DNA from: Amycolatopsis circi
GTDB lineage: Bacteria; Actinomycetota; Actinomycetes; Mycobacteriales; Pseudonocardiaceae
Direction of reading: 5' to 3'
DNA length: 64,000 nt
NCBI RefSeq assembly: GCF_003385235.1
Contig: NZ_PQIA01000008.1
Coordinates: 1-64,000, forward strand
Part shown: positions 9,012 to 18,234 of the stretch, in pieces
Position numbering within the stretch: the stretch's first letter is position 1
Layout of the letters: every line of letters begins with the position of its first letter
Notes under the pieces: model-generated
Databases searched by the model: none
What the model was told of the DNA's origin: nothing
The model's input: the letters and a program-made list of their open reading frames with translations, nothing else
Made by a program: the position numbers and the translations under genes

Positions 9012-9638
9012 ATGGGCAGCCTGCTCGATCCGAAGTCGCTGCTGGGGACGTTCGGTCCGATCGGCGTCTTCGTGGCGATGTTCGCGGAAACCGGCTTGCT
9101 CGTCGGGTTCTTCCTGCCCGGCGACTCGCTGCTGTTCACCGCCGGCGTGCTCGCGGCGACGAGTGCCGGCTCGGCTTTGCACGTGTCGCTGCCCGTGGTG
9201 ATCGCCGCCGCGGCGGCGGGGGCGCTGCTGGGGGCGCAGACGGGCTTCGTCATCGGCAGGCGCGGCGGGGCGGCGTTGCTGGCGAGAGTGAAGAACCGGC
9301 ACCTGCACGAAGGCGTCGCGCGCGGGTCGGCGCTGCTGACGCGGTACGGCCTCGGCAAGGCGGTGGTGCTGGCGCGGTTTGTGCCCGTGGTGCGCACTGT
9401 GCTCAATCCGCTGGCCGGGATCACCGCGATGTCGCCGCTGAGGTTCCTGCTCTGGCAAGTGGCCGGCGGTCTGCTGTGGACGGTCGGGGTGACCGTGGCC
9501 GGATACGTGCTGGGCGCGTCGATCCCCAATATCGACACGTACCTGCTGCCGATTATCGCGGTGGTCGTGATTTTGTCGCTCAGCCCGTTGCTGGTGGAGG
9601 TTGTCCGTGCGCGCCGCTCGGGGCGGGATGTGGCCTGA
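9012..9638 (+). CDS. DedA family membrane protein
   Basis: 208 aa from ATG 9012, with GGAGG five bases upstream. It has the DedA/SNARE-associated pattern: FAETGLLVGFFLPGDSLLF near residues 22-40, a hydrophobic core, LARFVPVVRTVLNPLAGITAMS near 125-146 with the conserved F-x-P-x-x-R, and a C-terminal WTVGVTVAGYVLG helix. DedA proteins are implicated in undecaprenyl-phosphate or phospholipid flipping and in envelope homeostasis. The length is normal. An upstream palindrome at 8964 may control it. The frameshifted DUF1707 gene follows 27 bases downstream. Confidence 0.85.
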   Translation: MGSLLDPKSLLGTFGPIGVFVAMFAETGLLVGFFLPGDSLLFTAGVLAATSAGSALHVSLPVVIAAAAAGALLGAQTGFVIGRRGGAALLARVKNRHLHEGVARGSALLTRYGLGKAVVLARFVPVVRTVLNPLAGITAMSPLRFLLWQVAGGLLWTVGVTVAGYVLGASIPNIDTYLLPIIAVVVILSLSPLLVEVVRARRSGRDVA

Positions 9639-9664
9639 ACCTGTTCGCCTGACCTGGAACTCCG

Positions 9665-10088
9665 ATGATCGGGGAGAAACTCGTGACGGCTGAAGACCGG
9701 GTGCGTTGTTCGGATTCCGAGCGGGAGAAGGCGGCGCAAGCACTGCAGACGGCAGCGGCCGAAGGCCGGCTCCCACTCGCCGAGACCGAAGAACGCACCG
9801 TCGCCGTCTACGCGGCGCGGTACCGGGAGGAGCTGCAGGCTGCTCTGTCGGAACTGCCCCGCCGAATCCCCGCCGTCGCCGGAGGCAGCAGGCTGGCTCC
9901 CGGTTCTCACGCTGTCCGGGAAGCAGCTTCTGGCGGACCTGGCGTTGCTCGCCGGTCGGCAGAGCGTCCCCGCCAACCGGCGGCGCCGGATTGCGCTCGC
10001 TGCGCTGGTCGTGCTCGGGGCTGTGTTCCTGGCATTGCTCGCCGTGCACGGCATCACGGGCGAAGGACATGAATTCGGAAGGCATTGA
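9665..10088 (+). pseudogene. DUF1707 (SHOCT-like) membrane protein with an internal frameshift
   Basis: From ATG 9665 the first 65 codons give a clear DUF1707 domain (RCSDSEREKAAQALQTAAAE, then TEERTVAVYAARYREELQAAL). The frame then loses sense near 9860-9890. One frame over, the sequence continues as KQLLADLALLAGRQSV and RRRRIALAALVVLGAVFLAL, a transmembrane segment, ending at TGA 10086-10088. An N-terminal DUF1707 domain plus a C-terminal helix is the normal architecture, so a single-base indel has split this gene. Read in the first frame alone it would stop at 10072. Confidence 0.65.
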
Positions 10089-10495
10089 CTCGGGACTTGC
10101 TGTCGCCGGTCCTGGATCCGAGGCCGCGCTGCCGGGTACCGCCAGGGCGCGGCGAATCCCGCCGCGCACAACGAGGCCAGCGCATCGCGCTGATGCCGCA
10201 AGCCGATTCCGGCGGATTCGAGACGCGGCCGGACTGGCTCGGGCCGACTGCCTGTGGTCATCGCGCGGTGCATGGGCGGCAAATACCGTCGTCTGCCCGA
10301 CAGGGAAACGAGGCCCGATCGTCGGCACGGTGCGCAAGCGAGGCCGTCGAGCCGGGTCTCGGTACCTGCACCGGGATCTTGCGTCGGGTTCCGCGCGGCC
10401 GCGCGATTTCGGATTCAGGTTCTCGTCGCGTGCCGCCAACGGCCGGACGTCGTCGTCTGACCGCGCGTTCTCGCCGCGAGCAAGTCCTCCGGAGA
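10089..10495. other. Non-coding stretch
   Basis: About 400 bases after the DUF1707 remnant and beyond the stop of the minus-strand glycosidase gene. No frame shows a recognisable domain or a plausible start with a ribosome site, and I see no RNA gene or repeat. Confidence 0.4.
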
Positions 10496-11656
10496 TCATG
10501 TCCCGGCAACGCCGCGCGGTGCGCCGACGGGCAGCGACCCAAACGATCGCAATGCGGTCGCGAAGAAGTCGCGCTGGTCGGGCTGCAGGTACCGGTCGGC
10601 CGCACCCGGGATGCCCGGGAGCAGTTTCGTCGGGCCGCGGCCGGGAAGATCGGGGCGGTAGCTGTCGAAGGTGACCATCGGCGAGTGGATGTCGAGTTCC
10701 ATGCCCTGTTGGATGCCGGCTTGGGCCATCGCGGCGGCGAGCGTGTCGAGGGTGAGGCCGTTGCCCGCGACGTAGATCAGGTCGCCTGCCCGGTCGGTGC
10801 CGAGTCCGGAGCGCCAGGTGTACTGGTATTGGTTGGAGGCGCTGCCCCACGCGCCGGCGGGGTTGCGGCCGAGATCGGGGACAGTGCTCCCGTGGTCGAC
10901 GACGAGGTCGAGGTTTTGCCGGACCGCGACGACATGGTCGGTGAGGGAGGCGTCGCGTCCCCATTGGGCGATCGAGACGCGTCCGGTGTCGTCGACCACC
11001 GCCGAGGCTCTGCCCGGCCGCAGCGGGGCGACAGTCGTGCCGTCGAGATAGACGCCGCCGTTGCTGTCCTTGAGTTTGAAGCCGGAATTGAAGACGGCGA
11101 CCAGGGAGCTGCGCAGCGTGGCGGGCACGACGTTGGGCCCGGGGCCCCGGAAGTCTTTCGTGCCGGCGAAGAGCCGGGTGCGCACGAGACCCTGGTCGAG
11201 CCAGGCGACTCCGGCGACGACGCTGGCGTGCCGCGGGTCCGGCTGGAGGAACGTGGTGTATTCGGCGGTCCGGTCGCCGCTGCGCGCACCGGCGACCCAG
11301 ACGCCTTCGCCGGCCGGCGCGCCGAAGCGGTGCCGGATCGGAGCCGGGCGCGGACCGGCGGCCGGGGTGCGGGAGGCAGCGGGGGCAGGCAGGTCGGACG
11401 GAGCGGGTGCCGCGTTGGCTGGCGGATGCCGGGTGTACCACCAGTTCTCGGCGGCGTTGACGACACCGCCGAGTCCGATGTCGCGGAGCCAGTCGACGGT
11501 GCGGACCGCGAAGCTGGCATTGCCGGGATAGGCGAGCGCCCGTACGTAGCTGCCGGCCGGATAGGCCAGCACGACGGCGAGGAGAACCAGAGCGATGCGG
11601 CCCCGGTGCCGGCGTCGCCGAGGAGCGGGAGTGGTCAGGATCGGTGCGGCCGCCAT
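10496..11656 (-). CDS. Secreted phosphodiester glycosidase family protein (NAGPA-like)
   Basis: 386 aa. A short basic N-terminus and one hydrophobic helix (IALVLLAVVLAYPAGSYV, residues 21-38) act as a signal anchor, followed by a Pro/Ala-rich linker and the catalytic-type domain from about residue 110. Features of the PF09992 phosphodiester glycosidase fold are visible: AVFNSGFKLKDSNGGVYLDG near 180-200, AVVDDTGRVSIAQWG, NPAGAWGSAS, and a late AMAQAGIQQGMELDIHS, the conserved G-A-x-x-G-MELD motif. It is expected outside the membrane, acting on a sugar-phosphate diester in a glycan. It is divergent from the response regulator at 11833. Confidence 0.75.
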   Translation of the reverse strand: MAAAPILTTPAPRRRRHRGRIALVLLAVVLAYPAGSYVRALAYPGNASFAVRTVDWLRDIGLGGVVNAAENWWYTRHPPANAAPAPSDLPAPAASRTPAAGPRPAPIRHRFGAPAGEGVWVAGARSGDRTAEYTTFLQPDPRHASVVAGVAWLDQGLVRTRLFAGTKDFRGPGPNVVPATLRSSLVAVFNSGFKLKDSNGGVYLDGTTVAPLRPGRASAVVDDTGRVSIAQWGRDASLTDHVVAVRQNLDLVVDHGSTVPDLGRNPAGAWGSASNQYQYTWRSGLGTDRAGDLIYVAGNGLTLDTLAAAMAQAGIQQGMELDIHSPMVTFDSYRPDLPGRGPTKLLPGIPGAADRYLQPDQRDFFATALRSFGSLPVGAPRGVAGT

Positions 11657-11832
11657 GGCTCAACGCTAGATTCGCCCCGGTGTGCGGCCGGGCAACGGAA
11701 CGTTAGAGAACGGGAAAACATCTCCTCGGCGAGGTTTCGGGGAAATGGCCGGAATCGGGAAACATTCGGTTAACGCGCGGCAAGACGGTGCGTGACCGAA
11801 TACCGCGATCGTGCCGCGATAAACTGCGTCGC

Positions 11833-12522
11833 ATGGCCGGGATTCTGCTCGTGGAAGACGACGAAGCGATCGGCGAGATGCTGCGCACCAGCCTCGTCCA
11901 GCACGGGCACGAGGTCGTCTGGGTCACGCAGGGGCGGGCCGCGGTGCGCACGGGAGCGCGGCAGAGCTGGGATCTCGCGCTGCTGGACCTGGGGCTTCCC
12001 GACCTGGACGGCACGGAGGTGTGCCGGGAGCTGCGCGCGCAGTGCCCCGGCTCGGTGATCGTGGTCTTGACCGCCCGCGGCCAGGAAATGGACGTGATCG
12101 TCGGGCTGGAGGCGGGCGCGGACGACTATCTGGTCAAGCCGGTTCCGCTCGGCGAGTTGCACGCGCGGCTGCGGGCGCATCTGCGGCGCGTCAGCGGCCA
12201 GGCGGCTCCCGACCTCGCGCTGGGGCGGCTGCGCATCGACTCCGTGGCGCGTCGCGTGACCGTGGACGGGGCGGAAATAGCCTTGCGGGCCAAGGAGTTC
12301 GAGCTGCTGCTGCGCCTGGCCGCGGTCGCCGGCCAAGCGGTCAGCCGGGAGGATCTGATGGCGGACGTGTGGGACGCGCATTGGTTCGGTTCGACCAAGA
12401 CGCTCGACGTGCACATCGCGGCGCTGCGGCGCAAACTCGCCGACGCCGGAGGGAGCCGGGAGATGCCGGAGATCGTGACGTTGCGCCGGCACGGTTACCG
12501 CCTCGAAGCCCCGGCGAGCTGA
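11833..12522 (+). CDS. OmpR/PhoB-type response regulator
   Basis: 229 aa from ATG 11833. The receiver domain has the acidic pair D9/D10 (VEDDEA), phospho-acceptor D52 in LLDLGLPDLDG, Thr in VLTARGQ and Lys in DYLVKP. A winged-helix DNA-binding domain fills residues 130-225 (RAKEFELLLRLA, TKTLDVHIAALRRKLAD, VTLRRHGYRL). It is transcribed with the histidine kinase four bases downstream. The signal is unknown; the glycosidase gene is divergent and could be a target. Confidence 0.9.
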   Translation: MAGILLVEDDEAIGEMLRTSLVQHGHEVVWVTQGRAAVRTGARQSWDLALLDLGLPDLDGTEVCRELRAQCPGSVIVVLTARGQEMDVIVGLEAGADDYLVKPVPLGELHARLRAHLRRVSGQAAPDLALGRLRIDSVARRVTVDGAEIALRAKEFELLLRLAAVAGQAVSREDLMADVWDAHWFGSTKTLDVHIAALRRKLADAGGSREMPEIVTLRRHGYRLEAPAS

Positions 12523-12526
12523 GCGC

Positions 12527-13807
12527 GTGCGGCGGCGGATCGCGGTCGGCACCATGGTCGCCGCGCTCGTGGCGATCTGCCTCTTCGGCGTCCCGCTCGC
12601 GGTGGCCGCGACGCGGTACTTCACCGCCACCGAACGAGCCGAGCTCGAACGGGCGGCGGAGGCCTACGCGCTGGACGTTTCGGCGGACGTCCTGCGCAAT
12701 CGCACCCCGGACCCTTCGGCCACTGGCGAGGATCCGACCGAACTGGCCGTCTACCGCGCGTCCGGGAGCTTGCTGACCGGCAGCGGCCCGGCGGCATTGG
12801 ACGGGGCCGACCGCGACGTCCGCCCGAACGAGGTCCGGGCTGCCGACGATCCCGAGAATCTCGTCGCGATCATCCCGATCACCGAGGACGGGGCCGTCGT
12901 CGGCCTGGTGCGGGCCGCGACGCCTCGGACCGAGCTCTATCAGCGCACCGCCGCGGTCTGGGCGGCCATGGCCGGCCTGGCGGCCGTGGCGCTCTTGTCG
13001 GCCTATCTGGTGGCTCGGCGGCAGAGCCGGCGGCTGGCGCGCCCGCTGGAGACGTTGTCGGCGACCGCGGCCCGGCTCGGAGACGGCGATCTCACTGCGC
13101 GGACCGGGCGGTCCGGGATCGCGGAGATCGATTCGGTGGGGGAGACCCTCGACGCGACCGCGGCCCGGCTGGACGATCTCCTCGCCCGGGAGCGGGCCTT
13201 CACCGCGGACGCCTCCCACCAGCTTCGCACGCCGCTGGCGGCGATGCGGCTGCAGATCGAACTCGCCATCGAGGACCCCGACAGCGACCCCCGCGCAGTC
13301 GTCGAAGCGAATCTGGACGCTCTCGACCGGCTGGACCGCACGGTCACCGACTTGCTGGCACTGGCGCGGGACACGCCCCCCGTCCGCGACGCCGCGGCCG
13401 CGCGCATCCAGCTGTCCGAGATCGAACGAGAATGGGCGCCTGTTCTCCGCCGTTGCGGGCGCGAGTTCACGATGACGGTCGAGCCGGGCATCGCCGACCG
13501 CCAGGTCTCGGAGGCGGTGCTGCGCCAGGTGTTGTCCGTCCTGCTCGACAACGCCGCTCGGCACGGCAGCGGTGCCGTGACCGTCGTGGCACGGGATGCG
13601 GGCGGAGCGCTTGCGGTCGACGTGGGCGACGAGGGCCCCGGCATCGCCGACGGCGCGGACGTCTTCCGCCGGCGTTCGCCGGCTGCCCAGGGCGCCGGGA
13701 TCGGGCTGGCGCTGGCGCGCAGGCTGGCCGAGGCCGAAGGCGGCCGGCTGCGCGTGAAGCAGCCGAAGCCGGCGGTATTCACGGTGCTGCTGCCGCTGCA
13801 GGGCTGA
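12527..13807 (+). CDS. Two-component sensor histidine kinase
   Basis: 426 aa from a GTG just after the regulator stop. Two membrane helices (residues about 8-30 and 143-165) enclose an extracytoplasmic sensor of roughly 110 residues, followed by HAMP (about 165-220). The dimerisation helix carries H231 in FTADASHQLRTPLAAM, and a HATPase domain shows the N box (LLDNAARHG) and G box (DEGPGI, GAGIGLALARRLAEA). It partners the response regulator immediately upstream. The ligand is unknown. Confidence 0.9.
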   Translation: MRRRIAVGTMVAALVAICLFGVPLAVAATRYFTATERAELERAAEAYALDVSADVLRNRTPDPSATGEDPTELAVYRASGSLLTGSGPAALDGADRDVRPNEVRAADDPENLVAIIPITEDGAVVGLVRAATPRTELYQRTAAVWAAMAGLAAVALLSAYLVARRQSRRLARPLETLSATAARLGDGDLTARTGRSGIAEIDSVGETLDATAARLDDLLARERAFTADASHQLRTPLAAMRLQIELAIEDPDSDPRAVVEANLDALDRLDRTVTDLLALARDTPPVRDAAAARIQLSEIEREWAPVLRRCGREFTMTVEPGIADRQVSEAVLRQVLSVLLDNAARHGSGAVTVVARDAGGALAVDVGDEGPGIADGADVFRRRSPAAQGAGIGLALARRLAEAEGGRLRVKQPKPAVFTVLLPLQG

Positions 13808-13936
13808 ACGGGCTACGCGCGAGGCGGCGCTGTGCGGTCGCCGAAACCGCGCGGTTCACCGCCAAACGGCGGCCGCAGGGCGAGCGGACCTTGATGCGCA
13901 TTTCGCGGCTCTGCGTGGAGCAAGACTGGCCTCGCA

Positions 13937-14524
13937 GTGCTCGTCCTGGCCGCCAGTGCCTGCTGCGACGTGTACCGCATCGGCCGCTTGGACGCGGAGA
14001 AGAACGTGGACGACCTCCTCCGGGCCCTGCCGAAAGTCCCGACCCTGCACGCCACGCTCATCGGCGACGGTTCGTGCCGGACGGGGCTGGAACACCTCGC
14101 CGCCCGCCTGGACGTCGCGGACCGGGTGACGTTCCGCGGTTTCGTGCCCGACGCCGAACTGGTGCGCGCGTACCGGACCAGCCACCTGTTCTGCATGCCG
14201 GGCACCGCCGAACTGCAGAGCCTGGCGACGATGGAAGCGATGGCCGCCGGCCTCCCGGTGCTCGCCGCCGACGCGATGGCCCTGCCCCACCTGGTCGCCC
14301 CGGGCCGCACCGGGTGGCTCTACCCGCCCGGCGAGACGGAGACGCTGGGGGAGCGACTGCTGGAACTGACCGGAGACCCCGCCCTGCGCGCGAGAATGGG
14401 CCGAGCCGGTCAAGAAGCCGTTGCCAGGCACGGAATAGCGCGGACCTTGGACGCCTACGAGGGCCTCTACCAAGCCGCGACCGGGACGCTCCTGCACACT
14501 CCGGTGACCGGCCAGGCGGCGTAG
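13937..14524 (+). pseudogene. GT4-type glycosyltransferase, N-terminal domain missing
   Basis: About 195 codons encode only the C-terminal half of a GT-B glycosyltransferase: YRIGRLDAEKNVDDLLRALP, RVTFRGFVPDAELVRAYR, and the nucleotide-sugar motif around MPGTAELQSLATMEAMAAGLPVL with conserved E residues, then GRTGWLYPPGE. A normal family member has about 180 further residues at the N-terminus. The sequence before 13937 does not provide them in any frame, although a short frame from 13894 (MRISRLCVEQDWPRS) could be a scrap of the original start. Probably non-functional. Confidence 0.6.
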
Positions 14525-14758
14525 CCCTTCACGGACCAAACCCCAGAACCGCCGGTGCTCCCCGCCGCCGATCCAACGCCCATCCATGAGTTCCGGTCAT
14601 TCGACCCAGCGGCTGATCCGGCCGCGAAAAAATTAGGTAAGGGGGGAGCCGCTGGTGTTCCACCGCAGCGGGTTCCGGCCGCTGGCCGCTCACAGCGTTA
14701 GCCGGGGCACTCCCCGTTGGCGGCGAGCCGTGGCGGGTCGCCCCGTGTGGCTGGCAGG

Positions 14759-15694
14759 ATGATCGGCGTGAGGTGGGTGCTCGGGGTCGATCCGGTGTTT
14801 CGGGCGGAGATCGAACGTCGGAATCCGGAAAGCTCTGCCTGGCTGGAGGGATTGCCGACGTTGTGCCGCGCCCTGGGCCGGCGTTGGGGAGTGGTGCAGG
14901 ACGGGGCACCGCGTCATGGCCGGACCAGCATGGTGGTCCCGGTCGTCGGTGCGCGTGGGCCCGCGGTTCTGAAGCTGGTCAGCCCGGTCGGGCGGGTCGA
15001 GGCCGAAGCACGGGCGTTGTCGGTGCTTGCCGGGCGCGGCGCCGTCTCGCTGCTGGCCGTCTCCGTCGATGATCGAGCTCTGCTTCTCGACCGGATCGAC
15101 GGGCCGTCGTTGGCCGGGCTGGATGATCCGCACGAGGCGGTCGGCCTCGCGGGTGAGGTCGCGGCGCGCGTGGCAGGTGTCCCGGCCCCTGATGACGCGC
15201 CGAAACTCGCGGCGCTGGCCGCCACGTGGCTGCGTGAACTGCGAGCACAGCACGTGAAGGCGCAGGAAGCCGGAGTACCCGTGCCCGAGGAATTGTCCTG
15301 CGCCGCGATCGACGTGATCGAGGCCCTGACGGGCGACACCACGGACACGCTGACACACGGCGATCTCAGCTTGGAGAACATCATGAGATCCGCAGCGGGC
15401 CGTTGGCTGGCCATCGACCCGCTGCTGCTGTGCGGACCGGTCGCGTACGAGGCGCACACCGTGGTGCGGAGCCTGCTGCCCCGCATCGTCGCTTCAGAGC
15501 GGCCTGCCGCCCTGCTGCGAGAGCTGACCCGACGCTTCTGCGACACCGCGCACGCCGACTACGAGCAATCCCAGCTGCTGTCGCTAGCCAGATCGGTGGC
15601 CTCCTACTACTGGGAGGCCCAGCATCACGGCAACCCGGCGAACGTCGAACGCTTGCGCCGCCTGTCGATGCTGACAGGTCGCATGCTCGCCTAG
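14759..15694 (+). CDS. Aminoglycoside (streptomycin-type) phosphotransferase family kinase
   Basis: 311 aa from ATG 14759 (a GTG nine bases on is possible). The kinase pattern is clear: a nucleotide-binding Lys in AVLKLV (K72), the catalytic loop THGDLSLENIM with H200, D202 and N207, and WLAIDPLLLCGPVAYEAH with D220. The WLAIDP-G-P-A-YE form is that of the APH(6)/hydroxyurea kinase family (PF04655), which O-phosphorylates streptomycin-like substrates. Actual resistance is not shown; many chromosomal members have unknown substrates. It appears monocistronic. Confidence 0.75.
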   Translation: MIGVRWVLGVDPVFRAEIERRNPESSAWLEGLPTLCRALGRRWGVVQDGAPRHGRTSMVVPVVGARGPAVLKLVSPVGRVEAEARALSVLAGRGAVSLLAVSVDDRALLLDRIDGPSLAGLDDPHEAVGLAGEVAARVAGVPAPDDAPKLAALAATWLRELRAQHVKAQEAGVPVPEELSCAAIDVIEALTGDTTDTLTHGDLSLENIMRSAAGRWLAIDPLLLCGPVAYEAHTVVRSLLPRIVASERPAALLRELTRRFCDTAHADYEQSQLLSLARSVASYYWEAQHHGNPANVERLRRLSMLTGRMLA

Positions 15695-15825
15695 GCTTGA
15701 CGATCCATCAGGTGGCCGGTCGGGACGCGCTCACCGCCATCGCCAGCCTCACGCTCCGGCACGTCCCCCACGAGTGAGGCGGCACCGCCGCTAACTGACG
15801 AACCCGAGGCGGACGGCCGTCGCGG

Positions 15826-17025
15826 TTAGTCGTGCGTCCGGTGAGCCTGATCCGTGCCTTGTGCTTCAGCCCGTTGCGTTGTGCAGGCGGGCAGTGCGTT
15901 CGGTCTCGGCATACCGAGCCAGCACACGTGCGTTTGCATCCGCTGCCCGCTGCTGCGCATCTTCACCTGTGTCCCTCCGAGCGGGTTCGACGTCGGTCTG
16001 CGGGCTGCGGTCAGCCGCAGCTTTCTCCCAATGTGGGTGTCTCTTGGTGCGGCGGGCGGCTTCGGGAAGACTCCGGGGTCCACTGTGGACTTGAGTGTGA
16101 GGCTGACGAGGGCGGCGGCGAGGTAGAGGGCGACGAATGCCCAGATCGCGCGGTCCATGTGGGCGCTGCCGCCGAGGAGGCCGACGAGGGCGGGCCCGGC
16201 GAAGGCGGAGAGCCCGGCGGCGAGGGTGTAGATGGCGAGTGCGCTGCCGGAATCGGACTCGGGCATGAGCGCGGTGAGGGGGACGAATCCGGCGAGCCCG
16301 ATGCCGTAGACGGCCCAGCACAGCAGGGCGACGGCGAAGTTGGGGCCGAGCGCCAGGGGCACGTAGTAGAGCAGCAGCGCTCCGGCGGCGCACATCACGC
16401 AGCTGAACCAGGTGACGGTGCGACGCCAGCCGAAGCGGTCGCCGACGATGCCGAAGACCAGGTTGGCGAAAATGTTGGCGGTGTAGACGCAGGTGACGAG
16501 CAGCAGGTACTCGCCTTGGCTGAAACCGATGGTGTGGGTGAAGAAGAGGGGGGCGACGACGAAGAGGGCGAAGTTGGGCGCGGTGTTGACGAGCCGGACG
16601 AACGCGCCGGCGGTGACGCGGGGTTCGCGCCAGAGAATAGTGATGCCTTTGACCAGTTCGCGCAGCGGTGCTTCGCCCTCGGCGCGGACCGGGCCGGCGT
16701 GTCTGAGGTCGCGCACCCCGATCAGGGCGGCGAGCGCGCCGAGCAGGACGATTCCGAGCCCGACCCAGAACAGTGCCGTATTCGCCGACGACGGGGATGC
16801 AGGCGCCGGCCACGAGGGAGCCGAGGGTGGGCCGGCCGGCGCCGAAGGCGAACCAGAACCAGCCGACCGAGGTGCCGCGCTGCCGGGCCGGAGTCGCGGC
16901 GTTGATCCACACGAGGAACGCGTAGGCGAAGAAGGGGTAGCCGAGGCCGCGGATCCCGTAGACCACGGTGACCAGCACCTCGGAACCGCTCGGCCAGGTC
17001 CTGACTGTGGCGAGTCGCTCTCATT
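15826..17025 (-). pseudogene. Polyol-permease-like MFS transporter (RbtT/DalT/CsbX type), degenerate
   Basis: The transporter can be followed in two frames. From about 17025 one frame reads WPSGSEVLVTVVYGIRGLGY, then FLVWINAATPARQRGTSVGW and GRPTLGSLVAGACIPVVGEY. Near 16780 sense moves to the neighbouring frame, which continues LFWVGLGIVLLGALAALIGV through GFVPLTALMPESDSGSA to the last helix. The first helices (about 80 residues) are absent, and the C-terminus runs on into an Arg-rich tail past the expected end. A truncation plus a frameshift indicates a dead gene. Confidence 0.65.
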
Positions 17026-17190
17026 CTGGATCGGGCGCACCGCGCTGGCGACCGAGGAAGGGGTCTGACCGACAACCTGGCCGAGGTATCGGCCGTCGCG
17101 CGGGCGTGCGTCGACATCGCCGCGTCCCTGCCGAAGCTGAACCTTATTCTCTGGCTTTTACCTGTCGTGCGGGAGACTGGTCTGCCGGGT

Positions 17191-18126
17191 TCAGGTGGGC
17201 TTGTTCGTGCCCTCCTCCGACAGCGTGTCTGCGTCGCGGTGCTCTGTCGAGGGCTGTGCGAGCCGTGACGACTGCAGCGCTTCGGTGGCGGCCCAGGTGG
17301 CGAGCAGGTTGAGGCTGTCGGCTGAGGGGCTGGCGGGTTCGGCGGTGTAGGCGGTGAGCACGAGTCCTGGTGCTGCGACGAGTTCCATGGAGTCGTAGGC
17401 CAGTTCGAGGTAGCCGACGACGGGGTGGTTGAAGGTTTTGACGCCGCCTTTGTGGGAGCGCACGTCGTGGGCTCCCCAACGGGTGCGGAACGCTTCGCTG
17501 CGGGTGGCGAGTTCGCCGATCAGTTCGGTGAGGGCGGGGTCGTTGGGGGTGCGGCCGGCTTCGGTGCGCAGCAGGGCGACGGCGACGGACAGAGCGCCGT
17601 CGTGGTCGGGGTAGTAGTCGGCGGCGCGGGGATCGAGGAAGTCGAACCGGGCGATGTTGCCGCGGTGCGCGGGCTCGTCCAGGACGGGGGAGTACAGCGC
17701 TCGGCCCAGTGCGTTGGCGGCCGCGATGTCGAGTCGGCCGGTGCGCACGAACGCGGCGGTGCCGGCCATCGAGTCCAGGATCCGCTGCACGCTGGCCGGG
17801 ATTTTCGGCGCGGTTCGCCGTGGCGGTGTGCGTACCGGTTTGGCTGCTCGGGCGAGGTTGAACAGGTGCTGGCGTTCGATGTCGCTCAGTCGCAGGGCGC
17901 GGGCGACGGCGTCGAGCACGTCCTCGGACACGCCGACGATGTGGCCTTTCTCCAGCCGCGTGTACCACTCCGGGCTGACGCCGGCCAGGACGGCGACCTC
18001 CTCGCGGCGCAGCCCGGGCACGCGGCGCCGCCCGCCTCCGGGCAGCCCGACCTGCTCCGGGGTCAGCTTCGCGCGCCGGGTCAGCAGGAAGTCCCGGATC
18101 TCTTCACGGTTGTCCACGCCGACCAC
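17191..18126 (-). CDS. XRE-family regulator with MmyB-like ligand domain
   Basis: 311 aa. The N-terminal helix-turn-helix spans about residues 10-80 (REEIRDFLLTRRAKLTPEQV, GLRREEVAVLAGVSPEWYTR, LEKGHIVGVSEDVLDAVARA). An MmyB-like ligand-binding domain (PF17765) follows: ASVQRILDSM, AAANALGRALY, NIARFDFLDPRAADYY, and GVKTFNHPVVGYLELAYDSM. Members bind small ligands and usually control a divergent gene. Here the divergent operon begins at 18235 with a drug-type exporter, so this is probably its repressor. A GGGGG/CCCCC arm pair around 18150-18175 in the 108-base gap could be the operator. Confidence 0.85.
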   Translation of the reverse strand: MVGVDNREEIRDFLLTRRAKLTPEQVGLPGGGRRRVPGLRREEVAVLAGVSPEWYTRLEKGHIVGVSEDVLDAVARALRLSDIERQHLFNLARAAKPVRTPPRRTAPKIPASVQRILDSMAGTAAFVRTGRLDIAAANALGRALYSPVLDEPAHRGNIARFDFLDPRAADYYPDHDGALSVAVALLRTEAGRTPNDPALTELIGELATRSEAFRTRWGAHDVRSHKGGVKTFNHPVVGYLELAYDSMELVAAPGLVLTAYTAEPASPSADSLNLLATWAATEALQSSRLAQPSTEHRDADTLSEEGTNKPT

Positions 18127-18234
18127 GCTACGTCCCGGGGGCGGCGGCGAGGGGGGTTGAGGTTGTACCCCCGTAACGCGACCTGTCTGGCCTGCGCGAA
18201 CTGCGGTGTGCTGGTGTGCGTGAACGACCCATGC

